DNA of 64,000 nt from Bin5 sp022827195 (GTDB taxonomy: Bacteria; Chloroflexota; Anaerolineae; Caldilineales; Caldilineaceae). The stretch is from the NCBI GenBank assembly GCA_965208275.1, contig OZ242331.1, positions 4,340,001-4,404,000 of the forward strand, given 5' to 3'. This document shows, piece after piece, positions 26,757-36,172 of the stretch (position 1 is its first letter; each line of letters starts with the position of its first letter). Below the pieces are notes generated by a model that was not told the origin of the DNA, did no database searches, and saw nothing but the letters and a program-made list of their open reading frames with translations. Made by a program: the position numbers and the translations under genes.

Positions 26757-27746
26757 CTACCAGAGCCCTTCGCGATCCTCACTGGTCCGCTTTACGAGAT
26801 AGTTGGCCGCCACGACCAGCATGAAGGCGATGACGGAGTCGAAGAGACCGATGGCCGCGCCGTAGCTGAAATCGAATTTGATCAGCCCGCGGCGGTAGAC
26901 GTAGGTGGCGATAACGTCGGAGACGTTGTAGGTTGCCGGCTGCTGCAGCAGGAAGGCGCGCTCGAATCCGACCGAGATGATGGACGAGACCGAGAGGATC
27001 AGGGTGACGCTGATCACCGGCAGCAGGCCGGGCAGGGTTATGTAACGGATACGCTGCCCGCGCGAGGCGCCGTCGACGATGGCCGATTCATACTGTTCGG
27101 GCGGGATGCCGGTCAGCGCGGCGAGGTAGATGATCGAGCCCCAGCCGATGCCTTGCCACAGCACCGAGCCGATGTAGAGCGGGCGGAACCAAGCGGAGGT
27201 GCCGAGAATACGCACCTTTTCGCCGGTCAGGGCGACTGCGATCTGGTTGACGATGCCGTCGGTGCTGAAGAAGTCGTAGATGAGGCCGACGATTACGACG
27301 ACGGCGATAAAGTGGGGCAGATAGCTGATCGATTGGGTGACGCGCTTGAAGAGGCCGTGCTGCTGTTTGACCTCGTTGAGCAGCACGGCGAAGACGATCG
27401 GCAGCGGGTAGGAGATGACCAGCGTCCAGAAGCCAAGCACGACGGTGTTTTTGACGACGCGGAAGAAGAAGGGGTCTTCGATGAATTTGATGAAGTTCTC
27501 CAGGCCCACCCAGGGGCTGCCCTGGATGCCGGAGACGATGTTGTAATCTTTGAAGGCGATCTGGAGGCCGTAGAGGGGGTAGAAGCGGAAGAGGAAGAAG
27601 CCGACGAGCACGGGCAGGATCATCACATAGAGCTGCCAGTTGAGCTGCATCTCTCTGTGCAGACGCGTTCGCCAGTCACGCAGGACTGCCCGTGGCGCGG
27701 ACGGCCCCGAAATCAGCGCTGCGTCTATGGTTGCATCGTCGCTCAT
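26757..27746 (-). CDS. CUT1 sugar ABC permease (LplB-like)
   Basis: A 329-aa inner-membrane permease. A cytoplasmic N-terminus of about 40 residues precedes LYVMILPVLVGFFLFRFYPLYG, then five further hydrophobic segments. The EAA-loop equivalent is YESAIVDGASRGQRIRYITLPG. First gene of the importer operon. The region to the divergent GH67-like gene (27747-27945) must carry both promoters, but I see no clear boxes. Confidence 0.88.
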   Translation of the reverse strand: MSDDATIDAALISGPSAPRAVLRDWRTRLHREMQLNWQLYVMILPVLVGFFLFRFYPLYGLQIAFKDYNIVSGIQGSPWVGLENFIKFIEDPFFFRVVKNTVVLGFWTLVISYPLPIVFAVLLNEVKQQHGLFKRVTQSISYLPHFIAVVVIVGLIYDFFSTDGIVNQIAVALTGEKVRILGTSAWFRPLYIGSVLWQGIGWGSIIYLAALTGIPPEQYESAIVDGASRGQRIRYITLPGLLPVISVTLILSVSSIISVGFERAFLLQQPATYNVSDVIATYVYRRGLIKFDFSYGAAIGLFDSVIAFMLVVAANYLVKRTSEDREGLW

Positions 27747-27945
27747 GGGGCCACCTTGCGATCACGGGGAAGGCGGGCGAGAATTCCGCGGGTAGACAGG
27801 TCAGGCTTGGAGAGTGCCTCGAACCTGCGGCGCAGCATACATGAGGGGCCACTTGTAGTCAAGTAGATTAACAATTGGATGTGCGCAAGGCGGGAACTGT
27901 GCTAAAGTGCCCGGGCAGCCGTATCCAGCGGAGGGAATCAGCGAC

Positions 27946-29997
27946 ATGCAACTGACAACTGTCGAAGCGATCAGGGTGCCGCGCGATGCCGGTCCACGCG
28001 TGAGGACGGCGGCGGACGAGCTGGCGCGCTGGGTCGAAGGGCTGGGCGGCGCGCGGCCAACTATCGGCGTGCATGCGGCGCAGACGCAGGCCTCCGTCTG
28101 GCTGGACGACGCCGGGCGCGATTTGAAGCCGGAGCACTTTCGCATCGAGGTGGAGGACGGCGCCGCGCTGCGCATCAGCGGCGGCGATGGGCGCGGCGTG
28201 TTGTACGGCGTGCAGGAATGTATCGACCGCGCGCGGGCGGGCCGGCCGGTCACGGCGATGACCGACGGCCCCCATTTTGCGGTGCGCGGCCTGCGGATGT
28301 GGGAGACGCCTTCGAACAAGGTCTGGTGTCTGCCGGTCAAAAGCATCCTCGATTATGATAAGATGCTGCGCCCCGAGGCGCAGCCCGAATACCTGGATTT
28401 CGCGCGGCGGCTGCTGGCGATGCGCGTGAACCGTCTCAGCCTCTTTGCGCAGTACGCGGCCAAGGGCTCGCAGTTCGAGCGCTGGCTGGCGCGCGCCGAG
28501 CCGGTCGAGCGGTTCGCGCGTTTTCTGGACCGTTTTGGCGTGACCGTCGGGCTCTCGCTCCACTATGCCGAGCCTGACGAGAACGGGGTCTATGCCGACG
28601 TCTGTCCCTTCTCGGAGGTCGTTCGCGACCAGTGGCACAGTTTTACGGCGCGCCTGGCTGCCGACATGCCGAGCGTGCGCAATGCGATCGTGTGGGGCGC
28701 GGGTGAGAACGCGCCCGGCCCGCACGAGGACGACTGCGAGCGCTGCCGCGGGCTGCCGGTACGCGAACGCGTTCTGGCCGGAATGCGCCTGGTCAGCGAT
28801 GCGCTGGCCGCGATCGACGGCGAGCTGCTGTGGCCCGCGGTCACCGACCAGGCCGCGTACGCCAAGGCGGAGACGGAGATGTTCGGCGAGTGGGGGGATG
28901 AGATTCCTGAGAACGTGCGGATCGCGCCGTGCCATCTCTACTGGGACTTTCGCCCGCCGTATCCGCCGCATCCGATCTGGGGCCATATCGGCAACCGGCC
29001 GGGCGAGCGCTCTCCGTACGTATTCGAGCTGGCGCTGGTGGGCGATACGGCCGGCCTGAACTTTCTGCCGTGCTCGATGGCGCACCGCTGGCGGGAGGCG
29101 TTTCGCAAGGCGGCGGCCAAGGGCTGTGAAGGCTTTGACGCCAACCTGGGCGTGCACCCCGAGTATGTGGACCATCCGCTCAATCTCTCCAACTGGTATG
29201 CCTACGGCCGGCTGTGCTGGGACCCGCAGCTCGACCCGGACGAGATTCTGTCGGAGTGGCTGACGATGGAGTACGGCGCGGCCGCGGTCGCGTTTCTGCC
29301 CGGGCTGAAGGAGACATATCCCGCCGCGATCGGCGCGCTGTTCAGCCGCTGCGGCCTGACCCAATGTCACAGCTACGTTGCCCGCTACAGCTATCTGGAC
29401 ACACGTCTGAACGGGCCGTGGCGCATCTGGACCGACTACCTGCATCCGGGGATGGACCGCGCGGGTGAAGACGTTCTCGGCCTGGAGCTGCCGCTGGACG
29501 CCTATCCTGAGGAGGAGCGGGAGTCGCTGCGCAGCGACCCGCGCTATCAGCTCATTTTCAACCGGGTGCCGCTGACCGCCGAATATGCGGCCGAGCTGAT
29601 GGCGGAGAAGCGGCCGTCGATCGAGCGGATGGAGGAGGTGCTGGCGGCGTGGCGGCGGCTGGAGGGCGAGGTAGAGCCGGCCGCCTTTGCCCGCGTGGCT
29701 GGGCTGCTGGAAGGCAACGTGAACGACGTGCGCATCTTTGTGGACTGTTTCGGGCTGTACCTGGACCACAAGCTGGGGCGGCTGGAGGCGGCGCAGATCG
29801 AAGCGGTACGCGCGCGCTACGCCGGCGTTCCCAAGGGGGAGGCCACGGCGGGCTCGCCGTATGACGGCTGGTTCTGGGACCACTTTGGCTGGCAGGGCAC
29901 CTACCTGGAGTTCCTCGAGGACCTGGAGAAGCTGCTGCGCGGCGAGACGCTGGGCCCGTTTCTGGCCGCGGGCGCGACGGAGAGCCAGATGGAGTAG
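27946..29997 (+). CDS. GH67-like alpha-glucuronidase-related protein
   Basis: A 683-aa protein without signal peptide. Residues 1-110 look like the GH20b/GH67-type N-terminal alpha/beta domain (FRIEVEDGAALRISGGDGRGVLYGVQECI). Then comes a TIM-barrel-like region (RGLRMWETPSN, AIVWGAGENAPGPHEDDC), and residues about 410-440 contain NLSNWYAYGRLCWDP-LDPDEILSEWL, close to the NLYAFGRLAW pattern of GH67 alpha-glucuronidases. It therefore probably removes glucuronic acid or a related sugar from an imported oligosaccharide. ATG 27946 is chosen over the GTG at 27907 because GCGGAGGG precedes it by about 10 bp. It is followed 60 bp downstream by GH127. Confidence 0.65.
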   Translation: MQLTTVEAIRVPRDAGPRVRTAADELARWVEGLGGARPTIGVHAAQTQASVWLDDAGRDLKPEHFRIEVEDGAALRISGGDGRGVLYGVQECIDRARAGRPVTAMTDGPHFAVRGLRMWETPSNKVWCLPVKSILDYDKMLRPEAQPEYLDFARRLLAMRVNRLSLFAQYAAKGSQFERWLARAEPVERFARFLDRFGVTVGLSLHYAEPDENGVYADVCPFSEVVRDQWHSFTARLAADMPSVRNAIVWGAGENAPGPHEDDCERCRGLPVRERVLAGMRLVSDALAAIDGELLWPAVTDQAAYAKAETEMFGEWGDEIPENVRIAPCHLYWDFRPPYPPHPIWGHIGNRPGERSPYVFELALVGDTAGLNFLPCSMAHRWREAFRKAAAKGCEGFDANLGVHPEYVDHPLNLSNWYAYGRLCWDPQLDPDEILSEWLTMEYGAAAVAFLPGLKETYPAAIGALFSRCGLTQCHSYVARYSYLDTRLNGPWRIWTDYLHPGMDRAGEDVLGLELPLDAYPEEERESLRSDPRYQLIFNRVPLTAEYAAELMAEKRPSIERMEEVLAAWRRLEGEVEPAAFARVAGLLEGNVNDVRIFVDCFGLYLDHKLGRLEAAQIEAVRARYAGVPKGEATAGSPYDGWFWDHFGWQGTYLEFLEDLEKLLRGETLGPFLAAGATESQME

Positions 29998-30057
29998 GCG
30001 TCTGTTCTGCGTGTTGCGCAGGGCGAGCGGGACGTTCTCGGACTGGAAGGGGGGAGC

Positions 30058-32037
30058 ATGTCGGACAACGGAAAGACCCCAGAGTGGCAGGAGGCGGGCG
30101 TGGTGTCGACAGTCGCCAGTCGATATGCCGCGCTCAGGCCTGTTCCGCTGCAGGCGGTCAGGATGGGCGACGGTTTCTGGAAGGCGCGCATCGATGCCGG
30201 CCGGCGCAACGGCATCGCGGCGTTCCTGGCCTGGCTGGACGTAGACGACCAGACCGCGCCGTTCCGGGCGTATGCGGCGGGCGACAGGGCGGGCATTCGG
30301 GCCGGCCTGGAGACGCTCGAGGCCAATCCGACAGGGATGAACCGCACGCGCAACGGGCATTCGTGGCGGGCGAATTTCCAGAAGTGGCTGGAGGCGTGCG
30401 CCTTTTTCATCCAGTCCGGGCACGATGCGGGTACGCGCGCCCTGCTCGACCTGTTTGTGCGCGGCGTTGTGCGGGCGCACGAGGACGATGCCTTCTGGGC
30501 GGTCTACTACGGCGACGGGTTCGAAAGATCGTACGGACTGGGCAACCCGGGGCACCTGATTCAGGCGGCGATCGCGCACCATCGGGCGACCGGCTCGACC
30601 GAGTTCCTGGAGTGCGCGCAGCGCGTTGCCGACGCGATCTGCCAAAAATTCGGGGGCGAGGATTTCGCCGGGCACAGCGTGGTCGAGATGGCGCTGGTCG
30701 AGCTCTACCGCACGACCGGCCAGGAGCGGTACCTCGCCGGCGCGCGCCATTTCCTCACGCCGCTGCTGCGGCAGCCGCCGGTCGTGGGCTCCCCTTTCCG
30801 CGGCTCTGCGAGCAGGCACGTCGTGCGCCAGACCTACCTCCTGTGCGGCGGCGCCGACTACTATGCCGAGACCGGTGACCGCGAATTCCTGGACAAGCTG
30901 ACGGCGATCTGGGAAGACATGGCCGGCGGCAAGCTGCATCTGACGGGCCAGCTGGCTGTGGATGGGGAGAACATCGAGATGACCTGCAAGGAGGCGTTCG
31001 AGCTGCATACGGGCGTCTTCCGGTTTTTACTCGGCACCGGTCTGGAGACGTGTGAAGCGGTCGGTAACGCGACCTGGAACTGGCGGATGCTGGCGGTGAC
31101 GGGCGCGGCCCGCTACGCCGACCTGATGGAGAGGACGCTCTACAACGGCTTCCTGGCGCACGTATCGCTCGACGGCGCCAAGTTTCACTATCTGTGTCCG
31201 CTTTCGTCGGACGGCAACCACTGGCAGCGCACGGCCTGGGCTTCGACGTCGACGGGCTGCTGCCCGCCGAACGCGCTGCGCATGCTGGCGTCGCTGCCGG
31301 GTTATATCTTCAGCACGTCGCACGACGGCGTGTGGGTCCACCTGTACGACGGCTGCAGGATGGACTGGCGGCTGCAGGACGGGACCGGGCTCCGCCTGAC
31401 GCAGGAGACGGCGTATCCCTGGGACGGCGAGGTCGCGATCAGGCTTGAGCCTGAGCGGCCGGTCGCGTTCGCGCTGAACCTGCGCATTCCGGCGTGGTGC
31501 CGCGCCGCGTCGCTGCAGGTGAACGGTGAGGCGTTCGAGGGCGAACTTGCGCCCGGCGCCTACTGCCGCATCGAAAGGGTGTGGCGCAGCGGCGATCTTG
31601 TCGTTCTGCGGCTGCCGATGCCGGTCGTGGCGGTGACGGCCGATGCGCGCGCCCGGTACTACGAGGGCAAGGTTGCGCTGTGTCGCGGCCCGCTTGTCTA
31701 TAGTGTCGAGAGTACGGACAATCCCGGTGTCGGTATGTGGGGCGCGTGGGTTGGGTTGCCTGCGGGGGATGGGCCGGGCGGCCGCGAGCTGACGGGGCAT
31801 TACCGGCAGGCGGCGCTGCTGGACGAGTTTGCGGTGGATTACAGGCAGGACCTGCTGGGCGGCGTTGTCGCTCTGCAGGGTGCCGGGGGGTCGTACGATG
31901 AACCGGCCGGCAAGCTGACATTCATTCCCTACTATGCGTGGGGGAACCGGGAGAGCAGGTCGTCGCTGCGGACGTGGATCGACGGCAGGACGCAGGGAGA
32001 GGAAGGGGAAGATGCGAGCCAGACGCCTGGTGTGTAG
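30058..32037 (+). CDS. GH127 beta-L-arabinofuranosidase
   Basis: A 659-aa member of GH127 (DUF1680) that removes terminal beta-L-arabinofuranose. Zinc and catalytic residues are recognisable: ETC with Glu-330 and Cys-332, and the CC pair Cys-401/Cys-402 in STGCCPPN, the first of the pair being the usual nucleophile. The rest follows the (alpha/alpha)6 barrel then a beta-sandwich. GAAGGGGGAG lies just before the ATG. No signal peptide, so it acts on imported sugar. Its 3' end overlaps the dehydrogenase start by 26 bp. Length is standard. Confidence 0.93.
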   Translation: MSDNGKTPEWQEAGVVSTVASRYAALRPVPLQAVRMGDGFWKARIDAGRRNGIAAFLAWLDVDDQTAPFRAYAAGDRAGIRAGLETLEANPTGMNRTRNGHSWRANFQKWLEACAFFIQSGHDAGTRALLDLFVRGVVRAHEDDAFWAVYYGDGFERSYGLGNPGHLIQAAIAHHRATGSTEFLECAQRVADAICQKFGGEDFAGHSVVEMALVELYRTTGQERYLAGARHFLTPLLRQPPVVGSPFRGSASRHVVRQTYLLCGGADYYAETGDREFLDKLTAIWEDMAGGKLHLTGQLAVDGENIEMTCKEAFELHTGVFRFLLGTGLETCEAVGNATWNWRMLAVTGAARYADLMERTLYNGFLAHVSLDGAKFHYLCPLSSDGNHWQRTAWASTSTGCCPPNALRMLASLPGYIFSTSHDGVWVHLYDGCRMDWRLQDGTGLRLTQETAYPWDGEVAIRLEPERPVAFALNLRIPAWCRAASLQVNGEAFEGELAPGAYCRIERVWRSGDLVVLRLPMPVVAVTADARARYYEGKVALCRGPLVYSVESTDNPGVGMWGAWVGLPAGDGPGGRELTGHYRQAALLDEFAVDYRQDLLGGVVALQGAGGSYDEPAGKLTFIPYYAWGNRESRSSLRTWIDGRTQGEEGEDASQTPGV

Positions 32038-33028
32038 GGCCGTTGGCCGGGTCGAATGGGAGAGCTTCGAGATCGCGGCGCAGCCGGCCCCGCACGAGGT
32101 GGTCGTCAGGTCGGTCTGCTCGTTGATCAGCGCGGGCACGGAGACCGCGTTGTACAGCGGTACGCACATCGGCTTTTCGCAGGATAGCCCGCCGATGCTC
32201 CCACAAGAGTTGGGCTACGCCTTGGCCGGTGTTGTTCAGGCGGTTGGCGGCGCGGTGACGGCGTGGGCGCCGGGCGACTGGGTGGTGGCCTACGCAGCGC
32301 ACGGCGACTGGGCGGTGTGCGACGTACGCACGGCCAAGATTTGGCGTCTGCCGCCGCTGGTATCGTTCGAGCAGGGGGCGCTGGCAGTGATGGGCGGCAT
32401 CAGTGCGGTGGGTGTACGCCAGGGCGAGGTCGCGCTGGGCGAGACGGTGGTCGTACTGGGCCTGGGGCTGGTCGGCCAGTTTGCGGCGCGGCTGGCGCGC
32501 GCGGCGGGCGCGCGGCCGGTGATCGGGGTCGATTTCTTTCCCAAACGGGTGCAGGTCGCGGCAGAGGCGGCTGTGCGGGCGTTCAATCCGGACGAGATAG
32601 ACGTCGGGCAGATGGTGGGCGATCTGACCGATGGGCGCATGGCCGAGGTTGTGATCGAGGCGACCGGCAATCCTGCGGTGATCCCGCAGGCGCTGGAGCT
32701 GGCGGGCGACGGCGGGCGGGTGGTGTTGCTGGGCAGCCCGCGCGGCACGGTCGAAATCGATCCGTACGCGGTCCACCAAAAGGGAGTCTCGCTGATCGGT
32801 GCGCACGCCCGCGTCTCCGGACATGCGCAGACGGTACGCGATCCGTGGACGCGTGAGCGCAATCTCGAGCTGGTCCTGCGTCTGTTCGCGGACGGTTCGC
32901 TGTCGGACGGGGGGCTGATCAGCCACCGTATTCAGCCGGAAGCGGTTGGCGAGATGTACGAGCGGCTGGTTGAGCGCCCGCGCGATTTTCTCGGTGTGTT
33001 GATCGAATGGGCGGGGACGAACGCGTAA
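32012..33028 (+). CDS. Zinc-binding-type MDR dehydrogenase
   Basis: A 338-aa protein with a GroES-like N-terminus (CSLISAGTETALYSG) and a Rossmann fold (VVLGLGLVGQFAARLARAAGA, GVDFFPKRVQ). The ISAGTE pattern is typical of a group of MDR enzymes acting on sugars or inositols. The classical structural-zinc cysteines are absent. The start ATG at 32012 has GGAAGGGGAAG just upstream, overlapping the end of the GH127 gene, so translation is coupled. Likely oxidises a sugar released by the upstream hydrolases. Confidence 0.85.
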   Translation: MRARRLVCRAVGRVEWESFEIAAQPAPHEVVVRSVCSLISAGTETALYSGTHIGFSQDSPPMLPQELGYALAGVVQAVGGAVTAWAPGDWVVAYAAHGDWAVCDVRTAKIWRLPPLVSFEQGALAVMGGISAVGVRQGEVALGETVVVLGLGLVGQFAARLARAAGARPVIGVDFFPKRVQVAAEAAVRAFNPDEIDVGQMVGDLTDGRMAEVVIEATGNPAVIPQALELAGDGGRVVLLGSPRGTVEIDPYAVHQKGVSLIGAHARVSGHAQTVRDPWTRERNLELVLRLFADGSLSDGGLISHRIQPEAVGEMYERLVERPRDFLGVLIEWAGTNA

Positions 33029-33153
33029 TTGTCTGCGGGCGTATAGATTATCTGTACTCAGACCTTGGCCTGATTCGATGCCTTGCGGATGCCGCTGAGT
33101 CCAGAGGTCTGGACAGTTAGCGACAGTCCAGGTGTTGCCAAGTGCACCTCGAT

Positions 33154-33540
33154 CTATGCCGCCTCAATATCGGTATGGGTAAAGTCCTGACCTTTGAAGA
33201 GGAGCGGTTCACGGCTTGTTGCCGCGAGCGCGTAGACAAAGCAGTCGCCAAAGTTTAGCCCGGCTGGATGATTGCCTTTTCCAAAGCGCCGCCAAGCGCG
33301 GCGAGCAACGTCAGCCTGTTCGGTCGTAACAGGGACCAGTTCGATGGATGCTGCCTCCAGAAGCAGGTCCAGTTCATGCCCGGCGGCGGTTCCGCCTCTG
33401 CTCTCGACCACCATCGCGGCTTCAAGTAACGCGGTCACCGACATACGTCTGGGCCAAGCCATCGCGATCGCCTCTGCGTAGCGAGCAGCGTCTGGCTCGC
33501 CGAAAAGAATGGCGAGGATTGCCGACGTGTCGATAATCAT
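33154..33540 (-). CDS. vapC: VapC PIN-domain RNase toxin
   Basis: A 128-aa PIN ribonuclease. Catalytic acids: Asp-4 in MIIDTSAIL, Glu-40 in TALLEAAMV, and Asp-98 in NFGDCFVYALA; the final helix and QDFTHTDI are as usual for the Rv0624-like VapC subgroup. It starts in the stop of vapB (4-bp overlap). Confidence 0.93.
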   Translation of the reverse strand: MIIDTSAILAILFGEPDAARYAEAIAMAWPRRMSVTALLEAAMVVESRGGTAAGHELDLLLEAASIELVPVTTEQADVARRAWRRFGKGNHPAGLNFGDCFVYALAATSREPLLFKGQDFTHTDIEAA

Positions 33541-33794
33541 TTGGGCAGGCCTCGCTCGTCGTAGAGCAGATTACCGTGCTCGACAGCAGCCGGCCCTGGC
33601 TTGAGATGAGCGGCGCAGCGCCGGCCAATGGCATGCAATTCCTGCGCCAAGGCAGTTGCACCTCGTCTGGCCCTCTCGCGTTCCAAACGTTCGCGTAGCG
33701 CAACCGCAATTGCGCCGTTCGTCGTTTCGCCAGTCAGTTGGGCCAGTTCAGCAGCCAGCCGGCAGGTCTCGGCATTATCGATTTGCAGGCTCAT
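33537..33794 (-). CDS. vapB: VapB antitoxin
   Basis: An 85-aa antitoxin of the VapB/Rv0623 type. The N-terminus QIDNAETCRLAAELAQLTGETTNGAIAVALRERL is the ribbon-helix-helix-like DNA-binding and toxin-pairing part, and the C-terminus (LLYDERGLPK) is the toxin-binding tail. GGAGG precedes the ATG. It is placed upstream of vapC. Confidence 0.92.
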   Translation of the reverse strand: MSLQIDNAETCRLAAELAQLTGETTNGAIAVALRERLERERARRGATALAQELHAIGRRCAAHLKPGPAAVEHGNLLYDERGLPK

Positions 33795-33877
33795 CAGTTG
33801 CCTCCAGGTAAGATATCGCGCCCGATGCGTACCCTACACTATCGCGACATGGCTGGCAAGACCTCCGGGCCGACCGA

Positions 33878-34060
33878 ACCTTTGGCGGACAGAAACGCGA
33901 CGCCACGGGCCTGATGTACTATAACGCCCAGCACTACGACCCTGCTTTGGGCGCCTTCTTTTCGTCGGATACGAGCGCGCCCAATGCGGCATGCGCGGTA
34001 GACTGCGACGGGCGTACCTTTGGCAGTTTGAAGCCCCTGGCGATTCGCGACGCACCATAG
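33878..34060 (+). pseudogene. Rhs/YD-repeat core fragment
   Basis: The plus-strand frame reads TFGGQKRDATGLMYYNAQHY then DPALGAFFSSDT, the characteristic RHS-repeat-associated core motif, and ends with a TAG after about 60 codons. No other Rhs sequence is present. The rest of 33795-34241 shows nothing. Confidence 0.75.
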
Positions 34061-34241
34061 CAATGGATTGCCGCCTCACAGTTCTCCTCCGCCTTCCTGC
34101 TCATCGCGGTCAGGCTCGGCAATAGTCTGTACCATTCGCGGCTCCAGCGCAGAGGCTCGCTGCGGTCTTATGTTTCGTCATTGCGGCCGCGGTCATACCG
34201 CGCGCCGCGTGCCATCCTCGGTTTCGAAAAGTTGGTCCGTG

Positions 34242-35852
34242 CTACCCGGTCCAACGCAGCCGCCGCACGATTTCATTCAGCACCGGTCTCAGCGCGGCGA
34301 ATTCGTCGCTATGAATGCTGAACGCGAGCGCGGCCAGCGTCTCTCCGTCGGGTGAGAGGAGCCAGGCCTGCCATACTTCGTTGTTGGTCTCGTTTTCGCT
34401 GTAGCGGACCAATACCACCTCTTCGCCTGACGGCCTCAGACCGACGGATGTTCTGACGCGGGCGGGTGTGATGCTGTAGGTGTGCGCGGCGGCTGCCTGC
34501 GCGTAGTCCTTCAGGGTCCGGCCATTGGCTGCGAAGGAGAAGACAAGGACGAAGTTGCTGGCCTCGCGGCCGGCCGGGCCGGAGTGCAGGCCAAGCCCGG
34601 TCACGGCATCGTCGCGGCGGTAGGTCATTGTCGACACCATCCGGCCCAATCCTGCGACGTCGAACTGCTCGCTGTCGTACCGTTTGGCTGCGGAGAAGAG
34701 GGCGAGGTCGGCCGCGGTGGGCCGCGCGGGGTCGAAGTAGCGCCATGTTGACGGAAAGGAGATCGACAGACCGGATGCGTCATCGTAATATTTGAGCCAG
34801 CCGGTCCCGTCCGCCAGGGGCACATCGTCCGCATCCGCGGACGCGGTCACATAGTCGCTGTGCAGCCAGGCCAGCCGGCCGTCGAAGACGATTTGCCACC
34901 AGTCGCCGCTGGCATTTCTGCTGATGGCGGCGAACTGTTGGTCGGCGGCCGCGCCGCCGATGACGGGATGGTCGGTGCCCGGCCCCCGGCGCACGTTCAT
35001 GCTGTGATTGGATGCCACTGTCGGCCCGGTGTGGGGCTTCAAGGCGGGGTCCTCCAGCCACTGGACGCGCCGCACGACTTCGTGCAGCAGCCCTTCCACC
35101 CATTCGGAATGCTCGCCCCAAAGGTCGTAGGTAACGGTCAGGAAGGTGCCGCCGTCGGGAGAGAGCAGGACGACCTGCCGGCCGTCGACGTTGGGGCGGG
35201 GGACGGTGACGACCCGGTCGCGGAAGGCGCGCACGCCGTCTATGCGGTAGCGGATCATTGCGGCCTGCTCGCCCCAGGGCCGCAGGCCGGGCCCGATTTC
35301 GATGCTCCTGACAAAAGTCAGCCCGGAGGCTTGCAGCTGTGCGGCCAGCTCGCGTGCATAGGTCGCCAGGCTCCGGCCCTCGCTGGGGACGGCGAGGAGG
35401 TGGAAGCCGTTGGTCTCCAGCGGCGGGGAATGTGGGTCGAAGGGGAAACCGGTACCGGCGAAGAGCTGCTCCTGCCCGGCCGGCGTCAGCGAATCGACAT
35501 AGCTCTCCCTCTCCGTGAGCAAGGCATCGGCCATCTCGGCTTCGTCAAGCTGCGGACGGAGCGCGCGCAGCTCCTCCTGGGAGGATGCGAAGAGCCACCC
35601 GTGCGGGTGGAAGATCTTCAGGCCGTGCCTCTCGACCTCGACCGCGGGCCAGCCCTGGAACGGTCCACCTGAAGACAGGGGCGTGTCACCCACCGGCAGC
35701 ACGAGGGGGTTGTGGATCGATATCAGGGGCGTCCCGGGCGCGGGCGCGCTGATAGGCGTCTCCGGTCCCGCAGCGGCGGGAATACAGGAGGTCAGCAGGA
35801 GGGAAACAATCGCGGCGATCGCCCGGCAGGGGGTGCGATGTTTTGCAGCCAT
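34242..35852 (-). CDS. SH3-domain lipoprotein
   Basis: A 536-aa exported lipoprotein. The signal peptide ends in a lipobox LLTSC near residue 22. Residues about 50-245 form a first stress-response/PsbP-like module (LKIFHPHGWLFASSQEEL...), residues about 275-330 a bacterial SH3 domain (MNVRRGPGTDHPVIG ... DWWQIVFDGRLAWLHSDYV), and residues about 345-530 a second copy of the first module (LSISFPSTWRYFDP...). The ATG at 35852 follows GAAAGGAAAT; the TTG at 35867 is less likely. Such proteins bind cell-surface components; the exact role is unknown. Confidence 0.8.
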   Translation of the reverse strand: MAAKHRTPCRAIAAIVSLLLTSCIPAAAGPETPISAPAPGTPLISIHNPLVLPVGDTPLSSGGPFQGWPAVEVERHGLKIFHPHGWLFASSQEELRALRPQLDEAEMADALLTERESYVDSLTPAGQEQLFAGTGFPFDPHSPPLETNGFHLLAVPSEGRSLATYARELAAQLQASGLTFVRSIEIGPGLRPWGEQAAMIRYRIDGVRAFRDRVVTVPRPNVDGRQVVLLSPDGGTFLTVTYDLWGEHSEWVEGLLHEVVRRVQWLEDPALKPHTGPTVASNHSMNVRRGPGTDHPVIGGAAADQQFAAISRNASGDWWQIVFDGRLAWLHSDYVTASADADDVPLADGTGWLKYYDDASGLSISFPSTWRYFDPARPTAADLALFSAAKRYDSEQFDVAGLGRMVSTMTYRRDDAVTGLGLHSGPAGREASNFVLVFSFAANGRTLKDYAQAAAAHTYSITPARVRTSVGLRPSGEEVVLVRYSENETNNEVWQAWLLSPDGETLAALAFSIHSDEFAALRPVLNEIVRRLRWTG

Positions 35853-35867
35853 GATATTTCCTTTCAA

Positions 35868-36172
35868 GTTTCCACAGTCGGCTCGGAGCGCACGGTCTCA
35901 GTGCGCCTGAGCTCTCGAAAGTGTCGGGGAGGCTTTCTGGATTCGTCCGTCTCTGATATTGCCGTCATGCCGGAGGCCTGCAGCAGTCTCGGGGTACCGG
36001 CCCAAGCATAGGTCCACGTGTCGGCCTCAACCAAGGGCGTTCTCTTCCGGCCTGATTGCGGCGCGCTCTTATGGTCGACGGTCTCATGCGGTGTATTGGC
36101 GGTCTTGGCTATGCGGCGGGCCATCGCCTGTTCGACTGCCTTGCCGTCGCAGGCGGGGCAGATGTCGCCGGC
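35868..36172. other. Intergenic stretch, doubtful 86-codon frame
   Basis: The minus strand has an open frame (35864-36124) beginning MARRIAKTANTPHE with no ribosome site or family. Its upstream part reads GDICPACDGKAVEQA, hinting at a relic of a zinc-binding protein. No firm gene. Confidence 0.25.

Noticed and set aside
27868..31008. Open frame of over 1000 codons on the minus strand opposite GH67-like and GH127 genes
   Set aside because: It is the antisense shadow of two well-supported plus-strand enzymes in GC-rich DNA; its translation is Arg/Pro-rich and has no domain.
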